A stretch of DNA of 64,000 bases from Arthrobacter sp. 131MFCol6.1 (GCF_000374925.1 NZ_KB895554.1:1-64000); one strand, 5' to 3'. Positions 46,571-55,972 are shown, counted from the stretch's first letter. A program made the numbers and translations. The notes: a model not told the origin generated them from the sequence alone.

Positions 46571-47895
46571 GCTGCTGCTCCCAGGATCGAAGTGAGGTGG
46601 CCGAGCCGTTGCCAGGACTCGGGGTGGGCCGTGGATTCGTCCATCGGCTGCTGGAGGAATCCGCTGACGGCGTGCTCGTGGTTCAGCGCTGCGTCCACCA
46701 GTGGGTTGGTCCCGGCCTGGTAGGCGCCGACGTCGATCAGGTCCTGTGCCGCCTTGCGGGCCGCGAGGACCCGGCGGAGTGTGGCGGCGGCGTCTAGGTG
46801 CGGCCGGGAATTGACTTTGCTGGCCACCCGGGACACGGATCCGAGCACGTCCACGGACGGGAAGTGCCCGGTGACGGCGAGTCTGCGATCCAGCACCACG
46901 TGGCCGTCCAGGATGGAGCGGGCGGCGTCGGCGATGGGCTCGTTGTGGTCATCGCCGTCCACCAGCACGGTGTAGATGCCGGTGACGGAGCCGGTTTCGG
47001 CCGTGCCGGCGCGCTCCAGCAGCCGCGCCAGGATGGAAAAGGTCGACGGCGGGTAGCCGCGGGTGGCAGGGGGCTCGCCGGCCGAGAGGCCAATCTCGCG
47101 CTGCGCCATGGCCACCCGGGTCAGGGAGTCCATCATGAGGACCACATCCTGCCCCTGGTCGCGGAAGGACTCGGCGATGCGGGTGGCGGTGAAGGCTGCG
47201 CGCATGCGCATGAGGGCGGGTTCGTCGGAGGTGGCGACCACCACCACGGAGCGGGCCAGGCCGGCGGCGCCGAGGTCGTCTTCGAGGAACTCGCGGACTT
47301 CGCGGCCGCGTTCGCCAACGAGGGCGATCACCGAGACCTCGGCGTCGGTACCGCGGGCGATCATCGAGAGCAGGGAAGATTTGCCGACGCCGGAACCGGC
47401 AAACAGGCCCATGCGCTGGCCCTTGCCGAGCGTGGTCATGGTGTCCAGGACGCGCACGCCGGTCTGCAGCGCGGTGTCGATGCGGGCGCGTTTCATGGCG
47501 TTCGGTGCCTCGTTGTCGATCGGCACGCGCGGCCCGCTGAGCAGCGGACCCTTGCCGTCGATCGGGCGTCCCAGACCGTCCAGGACCCGGCCGAACAGGC
47601 CCCGCCCGGTGGGAACCAATACCGCGCTGCCTTTGGCGCGAACCGGGTCACCGGCAGCCACGCCGGCCAGCCGGCCCAGCGGCATGCAGCGCACGGAGCC
47701 GTCCAGCGCCGCGACGACTTCGGCGTCGAGGCCCGGGTTCTCTCCCACGGTCACGAGGTCACCCAGGGCGCAGTCCAGACCCGACACTTCCAGGCCCAGC
47801 CCGATAACCGAGGTGACGACGCCGACCCGTTGCGGGGCGGCCGCGGCCAGCGCGGCGGCATAGTCGGCGCCCTTGGGCCGCCACTCGGCGATCAT
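46567..47895 (-). CDS. fliI: Flagellar export ATPase FliI
   Basis: A 442-aa F1-like ATPase that unloads chaperone-substrate complexes. The Walker A GSGVGKSS is at 167-174, Walker B is DVVLMMDSLTRVAMAQREIGL, and GEPPATRGYPPSTFSILARLLERAG is the family signature. The N-terminal residues bind FliH, which is encoded just upstream with a 4-nt overlap. Confidence 0.97.
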   Translation of the reverse strand: MIAEWRPKGADYAAALAAAAPQRVGVVTSVIGLGLEVSGLDCALGDLVTVGENPGLDAEVVAALDGSVRCMPLGRLAGVAAGDPVRAKGSAVLVPTGRGLFGRVLDGLGRPIDGKGPLLSGPRVPIDNEAPNAMKRARIDTALQTGVRVLDTMTTLGKGQRMGLFAGSGVGKSSLLSMIARGTDAEVSVIALVGERGREVREFLEDDLGAAGLARSVVVVATSDEPALMRMRAAFTATRIAESFRDQGQDVVLMMDSLTRVAMAQREIGLSAGEPPATRGYPPSTFSILARLLERAGTAETGSVTGIYTVLVDGDDHNEPIADAARSILDGHVVLDRRLAVTGHFPSVDVLGSVSRVASKVNSRPHLDAAATLRRVLAARKAAQDLIDVGAYQAGTNPLVDAALNHEHAVSGFLQQPMDESTAHPESWQRLGHLTSILGAAA

Positions 47896-48599
47896 GCCTG
47901 GCCCCGGTAGGCGCCGGCGTCGAATTCTGCGTGGCCGGACGCTCCCAGCACTGTGTCTCCCAACATGGCGTCTCCCGGCAGGGCTTCTGCCGACGCTGCC
48001 TCTCCCAGCAGCGCCGCGCGGGCACGCCCCAGGGCTGTGCGGAGGCTGGCGTCGAACCAGCCCTGCTGGTATTCGACCTTCGCGTCGCCGCGGCCGAGGG
48101 AGGGGTCCGCGATGAGCGGCAGCCCGGCGGGCAGTTCCTGGCCTTCCCGGCTGAGGACGTCGATGTCCGCCGGGTGCAGCCGGATTGCCAGCACCGTGGC
48201 GGAGTCATTCCCGGAGAGGGCGCGGGCCAGGGCGGCCCGGGCGGTCCGGGTGCCTTCGGCCAGTTCGTAGCCGAGAATGGCCTCGGCCAGTTCCAGCGCC
48301 GTGCGGGCCAGGATTTCTTCGGCATCCTGCAGCGCCTGCACGTTGCGGTGCGCAAAGTCTGTCCTGGCGACGGCGAGGGCGCGCACGGCACGGTCCAGGT
48401 CCTGCTGTCCGGCGGCCAGGGAGGCAGCCTGTTCGGCGGACATCCGGTCCCGCCAACGGCGCTGTTCCTTCGCGGCGGCGCGCACCCCGGCGGCGTAGCC
48501 CGCGGCGTGGCCTTCGGTGTAGCCGGCCTGCTCGGCGGCCGGGCCGTTGGCCCGCAGCGACGGGAAGACGACGCGCGCCGGGGCGTTGTCAGTAGACAT
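47892..48599 (-). CDS. fliH: Flagellar assembly protein FliH
   Basis: A 235-aa regulator of the FliI ATPase. The Ala-rich helical region (residues 25-90) contains repeated Gly spacing (GYTEGHAAGYAAGVRAAAKEQ), the FliH hallmark; the C-terminal part binds FliI. The last 45 residues are low-complexity with repeated L/A-G-D/E units. ATG 48599 overlaps the fliG end by 11 bp. Confidence 0.88.
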   Translation of the reverse strand: MSTDNAPARVVFPSLRANGPAAEQAGYTEGHAAGYAAGVRAAAKEQRRWRDRMSAEQAASLAAGQQDLDRAVRALAVARTDFAHRNVQALQDAEEILARTALELAEAILGYELAEGTRTARAALARALSGNDSATVLAIRLHPADIDVLSREGQELPAGLPLIADPSLGRGDAKVEYQQGWFDASLRTALGRARAALLGEAASAEALPGDAMLGDTVLGASGHAEFDAGAYRGQA

Positions 48600-49605
48600 A
48601 GTCTTCTTCGTCCCCGCGCTGGATGGTGATCTGGCCTTCGGCCTCGAGTTCGCGGATGGACCGGACGACGGCGGCACGGGCCTCTTCGATCTGCGAGGCC
48701 CGCAGCGGTCCCAGGGCGGCGATCTCGGATTCGAGGATTTCCAGGTTGCGCCCGGAGACGTTCGTGGTGATGGTTTCTAGGACCGGCTCGGAGGCGCCCT
48801 TCATCGCCATCGCCAGGACGGCCGCGTCGAGTCCGCGCAGCACCAGCTGCACGTCGCGGCGTTCCAGCTTCACGATGTCGTCGAACGTCACCATCTGGGC
48901 CCGGATCTCCACCGCGAGGTCGGGATCGAGCAGGTCCAGGCCGTCCAGCACGGATCGTTCCGTGCCGGCGTCGGTTCGGTTGATGATCTCCAGCAGCGGC
49001 TGGATGCCGCCCACCACCTTCGAGGCCTGCTGGGATACGGCGGCGCCGCCGCGGAGTTTGAGGGTGTCGGCGACAATCCCGATCGCCTCAGGCGCGCCGG
49101 ATCCCATGGTGGCGATGCTGAGGGCGACGTCGGCCCGCAGCGAGCCGGGCAGCCCGGACATCACGGCCGAGGCCTTGCGCGGGCTGAGGTGGGCGAGGAC
49201 GAGGGCGATGGTCTGCGGCAGTTCGCCGTCGATCAGGGCCAGGATCTGCACGGGTTCGATGTCTTCGAGGAACTCGAAGGACTTGCCGGCCATGTTGACG
49301 GTCAGGCGGTTGATGAGCCCGGCGGCCTTTTCCGAGCCGAAGGAGGCCTCCAGCAGGCCCTCGGCGAGTTCCCGCCCGCCCCGGGCCTGGCGCGTGGTTG
49401 TCAGCGCGGCCTGGTGGAAGTCCTTCATGATCTGCTCGGTGACGTCAGAGTCCACCTTCCGGAGCTTGACGATCTCGCCGGCAATCTCCTCCGCCTCGGT
49501 GTCCGTGAGCTGGGCCATGACCTTGGCGGCGTTCTCGGGGCTCATCTGCATCAGGACGACGGCGGCGCGCTGGGTGCCGGTCAGGGGCGTATCGGTTGCT
49601 TTCAT
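48589..49605 (-). CDS. fliG: Flagellar motor switch protein FliG
   Basis: A 338-aa rotor protein. It binds FliF through its N-terminal domain (LTGTQRAAVVLMQMSPENAAKVMAQL), FliM through the EHPQ-like middle (EPVQILALIDGELPQTIALVLAHL), and MotA through the C-terminal domain, with charged residues in DDIVKLERRDVQLVLRGLDAAVLAMAMKGA. The length is typical. It overlaps fliF by 4 bp. Confidence 0.97.
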   Translation of the reverse strand: MKATDTPLTGTQRAAVVLMQMSPENAAKVMAQLTDTEAEEIAGEIVKLRKVDSDVTEQIMKDFHQAALTTTRQARGGRELAEGLLEASFGSEKAAGLINRLTVNMAGKSFEFLEDIEPVQILALIDGELPQTIALVLAHLSPRKASAVMSGLPGSLRADVALSIATMGSGAPEAIGIVADTLKLRGGAAVSQQASKVVGGIQPLLEIINRTDAGTERSVLDGLDLLDPDLAVEIRAQMVTFDDIVKLERRDVQLVLRGLDAAVLAMAMKGASEPVLETITTNVSGRNLEILESEIAALGPLRASQIEEARAAVVRSIRELEAEGQITIQRGDEEDYVY

Positions 49606-51206
49606 GCCGGTTGCCTGTCATCCATGAGGCTGCGCAGGTAGTCCGCGGCCCGTTCCGGGTTGGCGGCGACCATGTTGTCGATTTCAAACCGGCGGCGCTC
49701 GGATTCCAGCTGTTCTGTGCTCGGGCCCGGAAGCGGGGGCAGGGCGGTGATCGGGATCGCCGACGTCGCCGGCGGAAGGGCCACCACGGGCGGGGCCACC
49801 GGCATGATCTCCAGGTCCAGGCGTTCGCCGAGGTCCACGGGCTCGCGCTTCTGGCGGCGCCGCAGGATGATCGTGACCACCAGGGCCAGGATCAGCAGGC
49901 CGAGCAGGATGCTGCCGGCGGTGACGAGGGTTCCGAAGAACGCGGCCTGCTTTTCGGCTTCGGCGTTGGCCTGGGCCTCGGCGAGCGCTTTGGCGGCGTC
50001 GTCGGCGGCGGCGGTGCTGAACGGCACAACCTCGACCGTGACCACATCGCCGCGCGCGGTGTCGGCCCCGGCGGCGGAGGTGACGAGGTTCTTCAGCGAG
50101 GCCAGGTTCAGGCCGCCGGCGGCGGCCTGGCTGACGGCGACGGAAATGGTCTGCCGCTTGATGGCACCGGCCGGGATGACCCGGTCCTCGGTGACCTTGT
50201 TGACCGCGTTGTTCTTGGTCTCGGTGGAGGAATCGAAGTTGCCGTTGCCGCTCGTGCCGCCGGGAACGGCGATGTTGTCCGGGCCGAGGACGCCCGCGGC
50301 GCCTCCCCCGGTTCCGGTGTAGGTCTCGGTCTTGGACGATTCACTGAGCGGCAGGGCACCCTCGGCGTTGGAGAAGGTCTCGCTCTTCTGCTGGGCCGAT
50401 TCGCCTGTCACGTCGGCGGCAACGGCGACCGTGGAGTTGCCCGGGCCCACCACACGGTCCATGACGGCCCGGACGGCGTCGGAGGTGCGCTGCTGGTAGT
50501 CGCTGGCCTGCTTGGTGGATGATCCCGCGGTCCCGCCGCCGACGGTGGAGAGCACGTTGCCTTGGGAATCGACCACGGAGACGTTGGAGGGCTTGAGGTT
50601 TTCGATGGCGGCGGAGGTCAGGTGGACGATTGCCTGCACCCTGTCGCTGGACAGGGTGGCGCCGGCGTCGGTCTCGATGAACACCGAGGCGGTGGTGTCC
50701 GGGGCCTTGGACACGAACACTGTCTTCTCGGGGATGGCGAGCCGGACGGCGGCGGTCTTCACGCCGTCCATGGCGGAGATGGTGCTGGCAAGTTCGCCTT
50801 CGAGGGCGCGTTTGTAGGTGACGGACTGCTGGAACTCCGAGGACGTCACGCCCATCTTGTCCAGCAGGGAGTACCCGGTGGCGGCGGCAGTCGGCAGGCC
50901 CGCGGCCGCTGCCTTGAGGCGCTCGTCGTAGACCTTGTCCTGCGGCACCAGGATGGTGGATCCGCCGTCGCTGAGCTCGTACGGAACGTTGTCCTTGCGG
51001 AGCTGTTCGACGATGCCGTTGGCGTCGGTGGTCTGGAGGCCGGAGAACAGCGGGGTCAGCACGGGGCGGGTAAGCCAGGCGGACAGGGCCACAATGCCCA
51101 CCACCAGCAGGGCGGCGCCAATCACGGCGATGGTGCGCTGGCCGGCGGTGAAGCTCTTCAGGCCCGCGCCGAGGCGCTGGAAGAAAGCGGTAATCTGCGG
51201 AGGCAT
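49602..51206 (-). CDS. fliF: Flagellar MS-ring protein FliF
   Basis: A 534-aa ring protein with TM helices at about 25-45 and 430-455. The periplasmic-type domain has TRPVLTPLFSGLQTTDANGIVEQLRKDNVPYELSDGGSTILVPQDKVYDERLKAAAAGLP. The C-terminal tail binds FliG (PERAADYLRSLMDD). Standard length. The start overlaps the fliE stop by 1 bp. Confidence 0.97.
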   Translation of the reverse strand: MPPQITAFFQRLGAGLKSFTAGQRTIAVIGAALLVVGIVALSAWLTRPVLTPLFSGLQTTDANGIVEQLRKDNVPYELSDGGSTILVPQDKVYDERLKAAAAGLPTAAATGYSLLDKMGVTSSEFQQSVTYKRALEGELASTISAMDGVKTAAVRLAIPEKTVFVSKAPDTTASVFIETDAGATLSSDRVQAIVHLTSAAIENLKPSNVSVVDSQGNVLSTVGGGTAGSSTKQASDYQQRTSDAVRAVMDRVVGPGNSTVAVAADVTGESAQQKSETFSNAEGALPLSESSKTETYTGTGGGAAGVLGPDNIAVPGGTSGNGNFDSSTETKNNAVNKVTEDRVIPAGAIKRQTISVAVSQAAAGGLNLASLKNLVTSAAGADTARGDVVTVEVVPFSTAAADDAAKALAEAQANAEAEKQAAFFGTLVTAGSILLGLLILALVVTIILRRRQKREPVDLGERLDLEIMPVAPPVVALPPATSAIPITALPPLPGPSTEQLESERRRFEIDNMVAANPERAADYLRSLMDDRQPA

Positions 51207-51517
51207 CAGGCCTGCATCCTCATGATCTCGTTGAACGCGTCAACGCCCTTGTTGCGTACGGTGGCCATGAGCTCGAGCGTCACCTGGGCGCGGGTCGCGG
51301 CAAGCGTGGCGTTGTGGATGTCATCCAGGTTGCCGGTCACTGCGGAGACAGCCAGCTGGTTCGACGTCGACTGCAGCTGCTGGAGGTTATCCACCGCGCC
51401 GGTGAGGGAAGTGGCAAAGGCGGAGCCGTCAGTGCCGGCAACGGGGGCCGCTCCGGCGCCTGTCACATAGTTTGTCGGCAGGACGCCCTGGACGGGGGCG
51501 AAGGGGGCGACAGTCAT
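51206..51517 (-). CDS. fliE: Flagellar hook-basal body protein FliE
   Basis: A 103-aa MS-ring/rod junction protein. The C-terminal half DNLQQLQSTSNQLAVSAVTGNLDDIHNATLAATRAQVTLELMATVRNKGVDAFNEIMRMQ is the FliE signature. It lies between flgC and fliF with 1-nt overlaps at both sides. Confidence 0.95.
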   Translation of the reverse strand: MTVAPFAPVQGVLPTNYVTGAGAAPVAGTDGSAFATSLTGAVDNLQQLQSTSNQLAVSAVTGNLDDIHNATLAATRAQVTLELMATVRNKGVDAFNEIMRMQA

Positions 51518-51909
51518 TAGGAGCGTCCAATCTCAAGGGCGGCCATGTAGGTCTCGCGGGCGCGATCCACCACCTGCGCGTTGGCCTGGTAGCCGCGCTG
51601 GGCAATGATGAGCGCACCCATCTGTTCGGCCATGTCGATGTCCGGGTACTTCACGTTGCCGTTGGCGTCCGCCAGCGGGTGGTCCGGCTGGTAGACGATC
51701 CTGCCCTCGGCATCGCCGAGCTGGGTGCTCTTGACGTACACGCCCGAGCCCTCCGAGCCCTCTGCGGCCTCGACGTACCGGGCCTGGAAGGCGGGGCCGG
51801 ACGTGGCGGAGGCGTTGTTCATGTTGGCGAGGTTGTCCGAGACGGCATCGAGCCACTTGCGGTGGACGGTGAGGGCGGAGCCGGCGATGCCGATTGCGTC
51901 GAAGGTCAT
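51517..51909 (-). CDS. flgC: Flagellar rod protein FlgC
   Basis: A 130-aa proximal rod protein with the rod motif (AIGIAGSALTVHRKWLDAVSDNLANMNNA) and the C-terminal helix DIDMAEQMGALIIAQRGYQANAQVVDRARETYMAALEIGR. Standard length and gene order. Confidence 0.96.
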   Translation of the reverse strand: MTFDAIGIAGSALTVHRKWLDAVSDNLANMNNASATSGPAFQARYVEAAEGSEGSGVYVKSTQLGDAEGRIVYQPDHPLADANGNVKYPDIDMAEQMGALIIAQRGYQANAQVVDRARETYMAALEIGRS

Positions 51910-52250
51910 CAGCTGGTCCTCAGGGCGGAGCGCACGGCGGTGAATTCGGTGTTGACGGCGCGGGCGGCGAACTGGAACCGCAGCACGGTGTCGATGTTGG
52001 ACAGGGTCTCGGTGTCCAGGTTGACGTTGTTGCCGTTCAGCTGGGTGGGCTCCAGGGATTCCGCCGTGGTTGCCTGGACGCGGCCGCTCCCGGACTGCAC
52101 CGACGCAGCGAGGGCGTCCTCGAAGCTGACCCGCTTCGCGTGGTAATTCGGCGTGTTGACGTTCGCGATGTTGTTCGCGATGGTCCGCTGGCGCAGTGCC
52201 AGCCCGTCCATGGCGCTGGCCAGGGCGGCGGAAGTCACGGATTCGAGCAC
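51909..52250 (-). CDS. flgB: Flagellar rod protein FlgB
   Basis: A 113-aa proximal rod protein starting with GTG. MDGLALRQRTIANNIANVNTPNYHAKRVSFEDAL is diagnostic and the C-terminus is the paired helix. It heads the long flgB-flgC-fliEFGHIJ-nlpC-fliK-flgD-flgE operon, behind the best sigma-28-like promoter in the window. Confidence 0.96.
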   Translation of the reverse strand: MLESVTSAALASAMDGLALRQRTIANNIANVNTPNYHAKRVSFEDALAASVQSGSGRVQATTAESLEPTQLNGNNVNLDTETLSNIDTVLRFQFAARAVNTEFTAVRSALRTS

Positions 52251-52323
52251 AGAGTCCTGCCTGGGAAAGGTGGGGGTGGCCGATCCGTGGCCGGTAATCG
52301 AGCGATCCGTGCTCTTACAGTGG

Positions 52324-52350
52324 TTATCGGCACTGCTCAGCGCCGCGTTA
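52324..52350 (-). promoter_or_regulatory. Sigma-28-like promoter of the flgB operon
   Basis: TAACGCGG, 11 bp and GCCGATAA on the minus strand. The -10 element is identical to the enterobacterial FliA consensus GCCGATAA. The predicted leader is about 66 nt before the flgB GTG. Confidence 0.8.
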
Positions 52351-52395
52351 GGCGAAATCAGGAGAGGATTTCAGATGTTTTGGAACCCGGGATTC

Positions 52396-52821
52396 CTAGC
52401 CGTTGACATCCAGGTACAGGGCCCCGGCGGACTCCCCCACACCGGGCACGGACGAGACCGCCTGCAGCTGCCGGGCGACGCCCAGCCGCGCCTCTTCCAG
52501 CCGGAGGGCAACGCGTTCCTGTGCCGCTGCCAGGGCGACGGCGCGGCGCCGGGCGGTCGCCGGCAACGGCCCGGTCATCGACGGCGGAGACCAGCGCTTT
52601 TCCGGCCGGGGTTCCGCCACCGATCCCGCGGGCGCGGACAGCGGGCCCAGCGGATCTTTCAGGGTCCGCTCGGCGGCCTGCACCGCCATTTCAAGTACAT
52701 CCAGGACGGCCATCCAAGCTGCCAAGGTGGTGTCTTCAGGGATCTTGCCGGGAAGGGATGAAGCGGCGTCGTTGGATCCGGCTCCCCCTAGGCCGATATC
52801 CGAGTATGCCTGTTCAGCCAA
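52396..52821 (-). CDS. Hypothetical protein in the FliT position
   Basis: A 141-aa protein starting with TTG and overlapping the fliS stop by 8 nt. It has helical ends (AWMAVLDVLEMAVQAAERTL; RAVALAAAQERVALRLEEARLGVARQLQAVSSV) around a Pro-rich middle. FliT, the FliD chaperone, occupies this place in many fliDST operons and is small and helical, but I cannot see its sequence signature here. FliT-like function is inferred from position only. Confidence 0.6.
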   Translation of the reverse strand: MAEQAYSDIGLGGAGSNDAASSLPGKIPEDTTLAAWMAVLDVLEMAVQAAERTLKDPLGPLSAPAGSVAEPRPEKRWSPPSMTGPLPATARRRAVALAAAQERVALRLEEARLGVARQLQAVSSVPGVGESAGALYLDVNG

Positions 52822-53323
52822 AGCCGAGACTCCCGCCGCCTGTTCCGGGCCCGGTGTTCCAGGCCCCTGCTGCCGGGAAACCGGCTGGAGCTGCGGCGGG
52901 AAACGCCGCGGGGGTTGCCGGCACGGGTGCCGCGGCAGCGGCCTCGTGCCAGGTCTGCCGCAGGGGCTCCAAGAGTTCGATCGCTTCCCGGGTCAGGGCC
53001 GGGTCCCGCTGGATGTTCGCATTGATCAGTGCCGTGGAGACGTAGTTGTAGACCCCCAGCAGCCCGTTGGCGCCGTCCCATGCGTCGACCTTGAGGGAGG
53101 AGGACAGCTCGGACACGATGGCCTGGGCGTGCAGCAGGTTTTCCGATGCGGTGGCCCAGTCGGCAGCGTGCTGCGCCGTTTCCGCCCGGCCCAGGTCCAG
53201 CAGGAGCCGGTCGTAGAGCATGGTGAGCAGGCGTGCCGGCGGGGCCGACAGGACCGAGTCGGCGAGGTACTGGTTCCGCTGGCCGGCACTGCCGTAGCCG
53301 CCGCCGAAGGAGTTCAGAGTCAT
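52814..53323 (-). CDS. fliS: Flagellin chaperone FliS
   Basis: A 169-aa helical bundle that keeps flagellin unfolded for export. It shows the FliS core QRNQYLADSVLSAPPARLLTMLYDRLLLDLGRAETA and NLLHAQAIVSELSSSLKVDAW...LLGVYNYVSTALINANIQRD. A 40-residue Ala/Pro/Gly tail extends beyond the usual length. The ATG overlaps the fliD stop by 4 nt (ATGA). Confidence 0.95.
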   Translation of the reverse strand: MTLNSFGGGYGSAGQRNQYLADSVLSAPPARLLTMLYDRLLLDLGRAETAQHAADWATASENLLHAQAIVSELSSSLKVDAWDGANGLLGVYNYVSTALINANIQRDPALTREAIELLEPLRQTWHEAAAAAPVPATPAAFPAAAPAGFPAAGAWNTGPGTGGGSLGFG

Positions 53324-54648
53324 GATGAAGAGCTTCCTGAAGAGAGTCCGGCGAGTTGGGAGGACAGCCATGACGACTGAGCCTTCATGCCGCTGAGAGC
53401 GACCTCCAGCGCGGAGTACGTCCGCTGCAGCGTGGTCCGGCGCATCTCCAGGCGGTCGTCCCAGTCGGCGATCTGCTCGGTGTAGTCCTTCGCGGTGGAC
53501 TGCTGTCCCTTGATCTTGGTGCTCAGCAGCCCAGTGGCGGGATCAGAGGCCTGCTTGGCGGCGTCCGCCACGCGGCCCGAAATGGTGGCCACGGCCGCCA
53601 TCGTTCCGGCCGGGTCCTTCGCCAAGGCATCGCCGAACTTGGTGGCGTCGAATTCCATCGTCCCGGTCTTGGTGACGCTGATGCCAAGCTCAGACGGCGA
53701 CTTTCCGTTCAAGGGCTGGGACGCGGCGGCGAGGATCGCGGCGTTGACATTGCGGATGGTGCTGTCTCCGGTGAACACGCCGCCTGAGGTGACGGGGTTG
53801 CCGGAGGCGTCGGTGCTGCTGACCACGGCGCTCTTGGTGCCGATCTGTGCCAGGACTGCGTTGACCGAGCTGACCAGATCAGAGGCGGCCTTGCTGATCT
53901 GGGCGTTATCACGGGCAACTGTGACCCGTGTCGGAGTGGCAGAGACCTCGGAGACGGTGATCGAGACTCCACTGAGGACATCCGCGAAGGTGTTGGTGGC
54001 GGAGCTGAGCGTCGCTTCGGCAGCTGTTCCCGCCCACAGTTTGATCTGCGCGTCCTGCGCAGGCTGCACTTTGGTCAGGCCGGCGGTGCCGTCCGGATCG
54101 GCGATGCTGAACCCGCCGGCGACGCCGGTCTTGGACGAGGCAAACTGCAGCCTGTACTCGCCGCCGCCCACGGAAACTTTCGATGCGACAATGCCGGCGC
54201 CGGAGAGGTTCACGGCGGAAACGACGTCGTCCAGGGAGGAAGTGAGCGGGGTGACTGTGATGGCCTGGCCGCCTTCACCGGTGACCGTCATGGTGGTGTA
54301 AGGCCACGCGGCGAGGTTCTTGCTAACGGAGACCTGGGTCTGGGCCAGCTGCGAGACGGTGAAATCAACCGCACCGGGCTTCGCCCCGGTACCGACCGTG
54401 GTGGTGACTTTGGCGGAGCTGCTCGAGGCGGAATACAGTTCCAGGCTTTTGGGGTCGGAGAGCTTGCCGGCCTTGGTTGCGAGGTCCGCGACGGCGGTAT
54501 TGAGTCCTTGCAGGGCCGAGATGCGGGTTTGGACAGTTGCAGCCTTGTTCTTGATGAGGCTTTGCGGGATTGCTTCCACGGCCATGAGGGAATTGATCAG
54601 GGCTGTGGTGTCCAAACCGCTGGAAAGTCCGTCAATAGAAAGTCCCAT
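53320..54648 (-). CDS. fliD: Flagellar filament cap protein FliD
   Basis: A 442-aa cap protein with the N-terminal FliD domain (LSIDGLSSGLDTTALINSLMAVEAIPQSLIKNKAATVQTRISALQGLNTAVADL) and C-terminal helical part (YTEQIADWDDRLEMRRTTLQRTYSALEVALSGMKAQSSWLSSQL). It is first of a fliD-fliS-(fliT-like) unit and follows the fliC terminator by about 50 bp. Confidence 0.96.
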   Translation of the reverse strand: MGLSIDGLSSGLDTTALINSLMAVEAIPQSLIKNKAATVQTRISALQGLNTAVADLATKAGKLSDPKSLELYSASSSSAKVTTTVGTGAKPGAVDFTVSQLAQTQVSVSKNLAAWPYTTMTVTGEGGQAITVTPLTSSLDDVVSAVNLSGAGIVASKVSVGGGEYRLQFASSKTGVAGGFSIADPDGTAGLTKVQPAQDAQIKLWAGTAAEATLSSATNTFADVLSGVSITVSEVSATPTRVTVARDNAQISKAASDLVSSVNAVLAQIGTKSAVVSSTDASGNPVTSGGVFTGDSTIRNVNAAILAAASQPLNGKSPSELGISVTKTGTMEFDATKFGDALAKDPAGTMAAVATISGRVADAAKQASDPATGLLSTKIKGQQSTAKDYTEQIADWDDRLEMRRTTLQRTYSALEVALSGMKAQSSWLSSQLAGLSSGSSSS

Positions 54649-54700
54649 GCCTACAACTCCTTAGAACAATGGCTGGCTGAATCAGTAATGGCTGGTGGTA

Positions 54701-54749
54701 CTGCACAGCGCCCGGGGAGAAGAACTCTCTCCCCGGGCGCCACGTGCAG
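54701..54749 (-). terminator. fliC terminator
   Basis: A 13-bp perfect stem (GCGCCCGGGGAGA and complement) closes a 7-nt loop and is extended outside by CTGCAC/GTGCAG. It lies 50 bp past the fliC stop and before fliD. Partial read-through could feed fliD and fliS. Confidence 0.85.
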
Positions 54750-54798
54750 CCTGAACTACCTAGCGGAAGTCACCGAAGTGATCGCTTCCCGCAGGGGT

Positions 54799-55968
54799 TT
54801 AGCGCAGGAGCTGCAGTACACCCTGGTTGGACTGGTTTGCCTGGGCCAGCATTGCGGTGCCGGCCTGGGACAGGATGTTGTTGCGGGTGAACTTGACCAT
54901 TTCCTCAGCCATGTCCGTGTCGCGGATACGGGAGTTGGAAGCCGTCAGGTTTTCCTTGGCCACGTTGATCGTCTGCACAGCGGACTCGAGGCGGTTCTGG
55001 GTGGCACCCAGGTCTGCACGAGCCGTTGAGACCGCGACGATCTGCTGGTCGATCAACTTGATGGACGCCTGGGCCTTGGCGGCGCTGGTGAAGTCGAGGC
55101 CCGTACCGACGGAAGCCGTCTCGGCTCCGGCGGCGAGGCCGGTACCTGCGGTGCCGTTGTCGGCGTCGAGCAGCGTGCCGCCGTCCTTGGCCTGAACCAC
55201 GATGCCGGTGCCGGCGCCGTTGGCATCCTTTTCAACGGAAACGGTGAACTTGGCGGAGAAGTCGGCGTCCCCGCGCAGCGCATCGGCGTAACCCTCGACG
55301 CTGGTGAACGAGCTACCCAAGTCAGCGGTCGTAACCGTCGTGACGACGCCGTCCTTCGTGGACGTGAAGGTAGCCGCGCCGGCCAGGGCAGTCGCGTCCG
55401 CGATGTCGAAGGTGCTGCCGCCGCTTGCCAGCGCGCCAAGGTTCAGCGTGGTGGCGATCGCCTTGACGTTCGCACCGGACAGGTCAACGGTGATCTGGCT
55501 GTTGGCGTCGCTGTTTGCTCCGACCTGGATCTTCAGGTTGGAGTTGTCGCCGTTCAGCAGCTTGGTGCCGTTGAAGTCAGTGGAACCGGAGATCCGGCCC
55601 AGTTCCTCGACCAGGCTGGTTGCCTCGGTCTTGATAGCTGCGCGCGAATCGGCGTTGTTCGTGTCGTTAGCGGCCTGGACACCCAGGTCACGCAGACGCT
55701 GCAGGATGGAGTGGGTCTGGTTCAGGCCGCCTTCAGCGGTCTGGACCAGGCCGATGCCGTCCTGGGCGTTGCGGGAAGCGACGGTGAGGCCGCCGATCTG
55801 GGACTTCAGGCCCTCGGAGATTGCCAGGCCGGCCGCGTCGTCACCGGCGCGGTTGATGCGCAGGCCGCTGGAAAGCTTTTCCAGCGACTTGGACAGGTCG
55901 GTCTGGGTATTGGCGAGGCTGCGGTAAGCGTTGTTCGCAGCCATGTTGGTGTTGATCTGCATTCCCAT
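54799..55968 (-). CDS. fliC: Flagellin
   Basis: The 389-aa filament subunit. The conserved ends are intact: MGMQINTNMAANNAYRSLANTQTDLSKSLEKLSSGLRINRAGDDAAGLAISEGL and the C-terminal RDTDMAEEMVKFTRNNILSQAGTAMLAQANQSNQGVLQLLR. The variable surface region lies at about 170-300. ATG 55968 has the strong GGAGGAAA Shine-Dalgarno 7 bp upstream; the frame further upstream includes the regulatory leader. A single flagellin gene is seen. Confidence 0.97.
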   Translation of the reverse strand: MGMQINTNMAANNAYRSLANTQTDLSKSLEKLSSGLRINRAGDDAAGLAISEGLKSQIGGLTVASRNAQDGIGLVQTAEGGLNQTHSILQRLRDLGVQAANDTNNADSRAAIKTEATSLVEELGRISGSTDFNGTKLLNGDNSNLKIQVGANSDANSQITVDLSGANVKAIATTLNLGALASGGSTFDIADATALAGAATFTSTKDGVVTTVTTADLGSSFTSVEGYADALRGDADFSAKFTVSVEKDANGAGTGIVVQAKDGGTLLDADNGTAGTGLAAGAETASVGTGLDFTSAAKAQASIKLIDQQIVAVSTARADLGATQNRLESAVQTINVAKENLTASNSRIRDTDMAEEMVKFTRNNILSQAGTAMLAQANQSNQGVLQLLR

Positions 55969-55972
55969 GATG

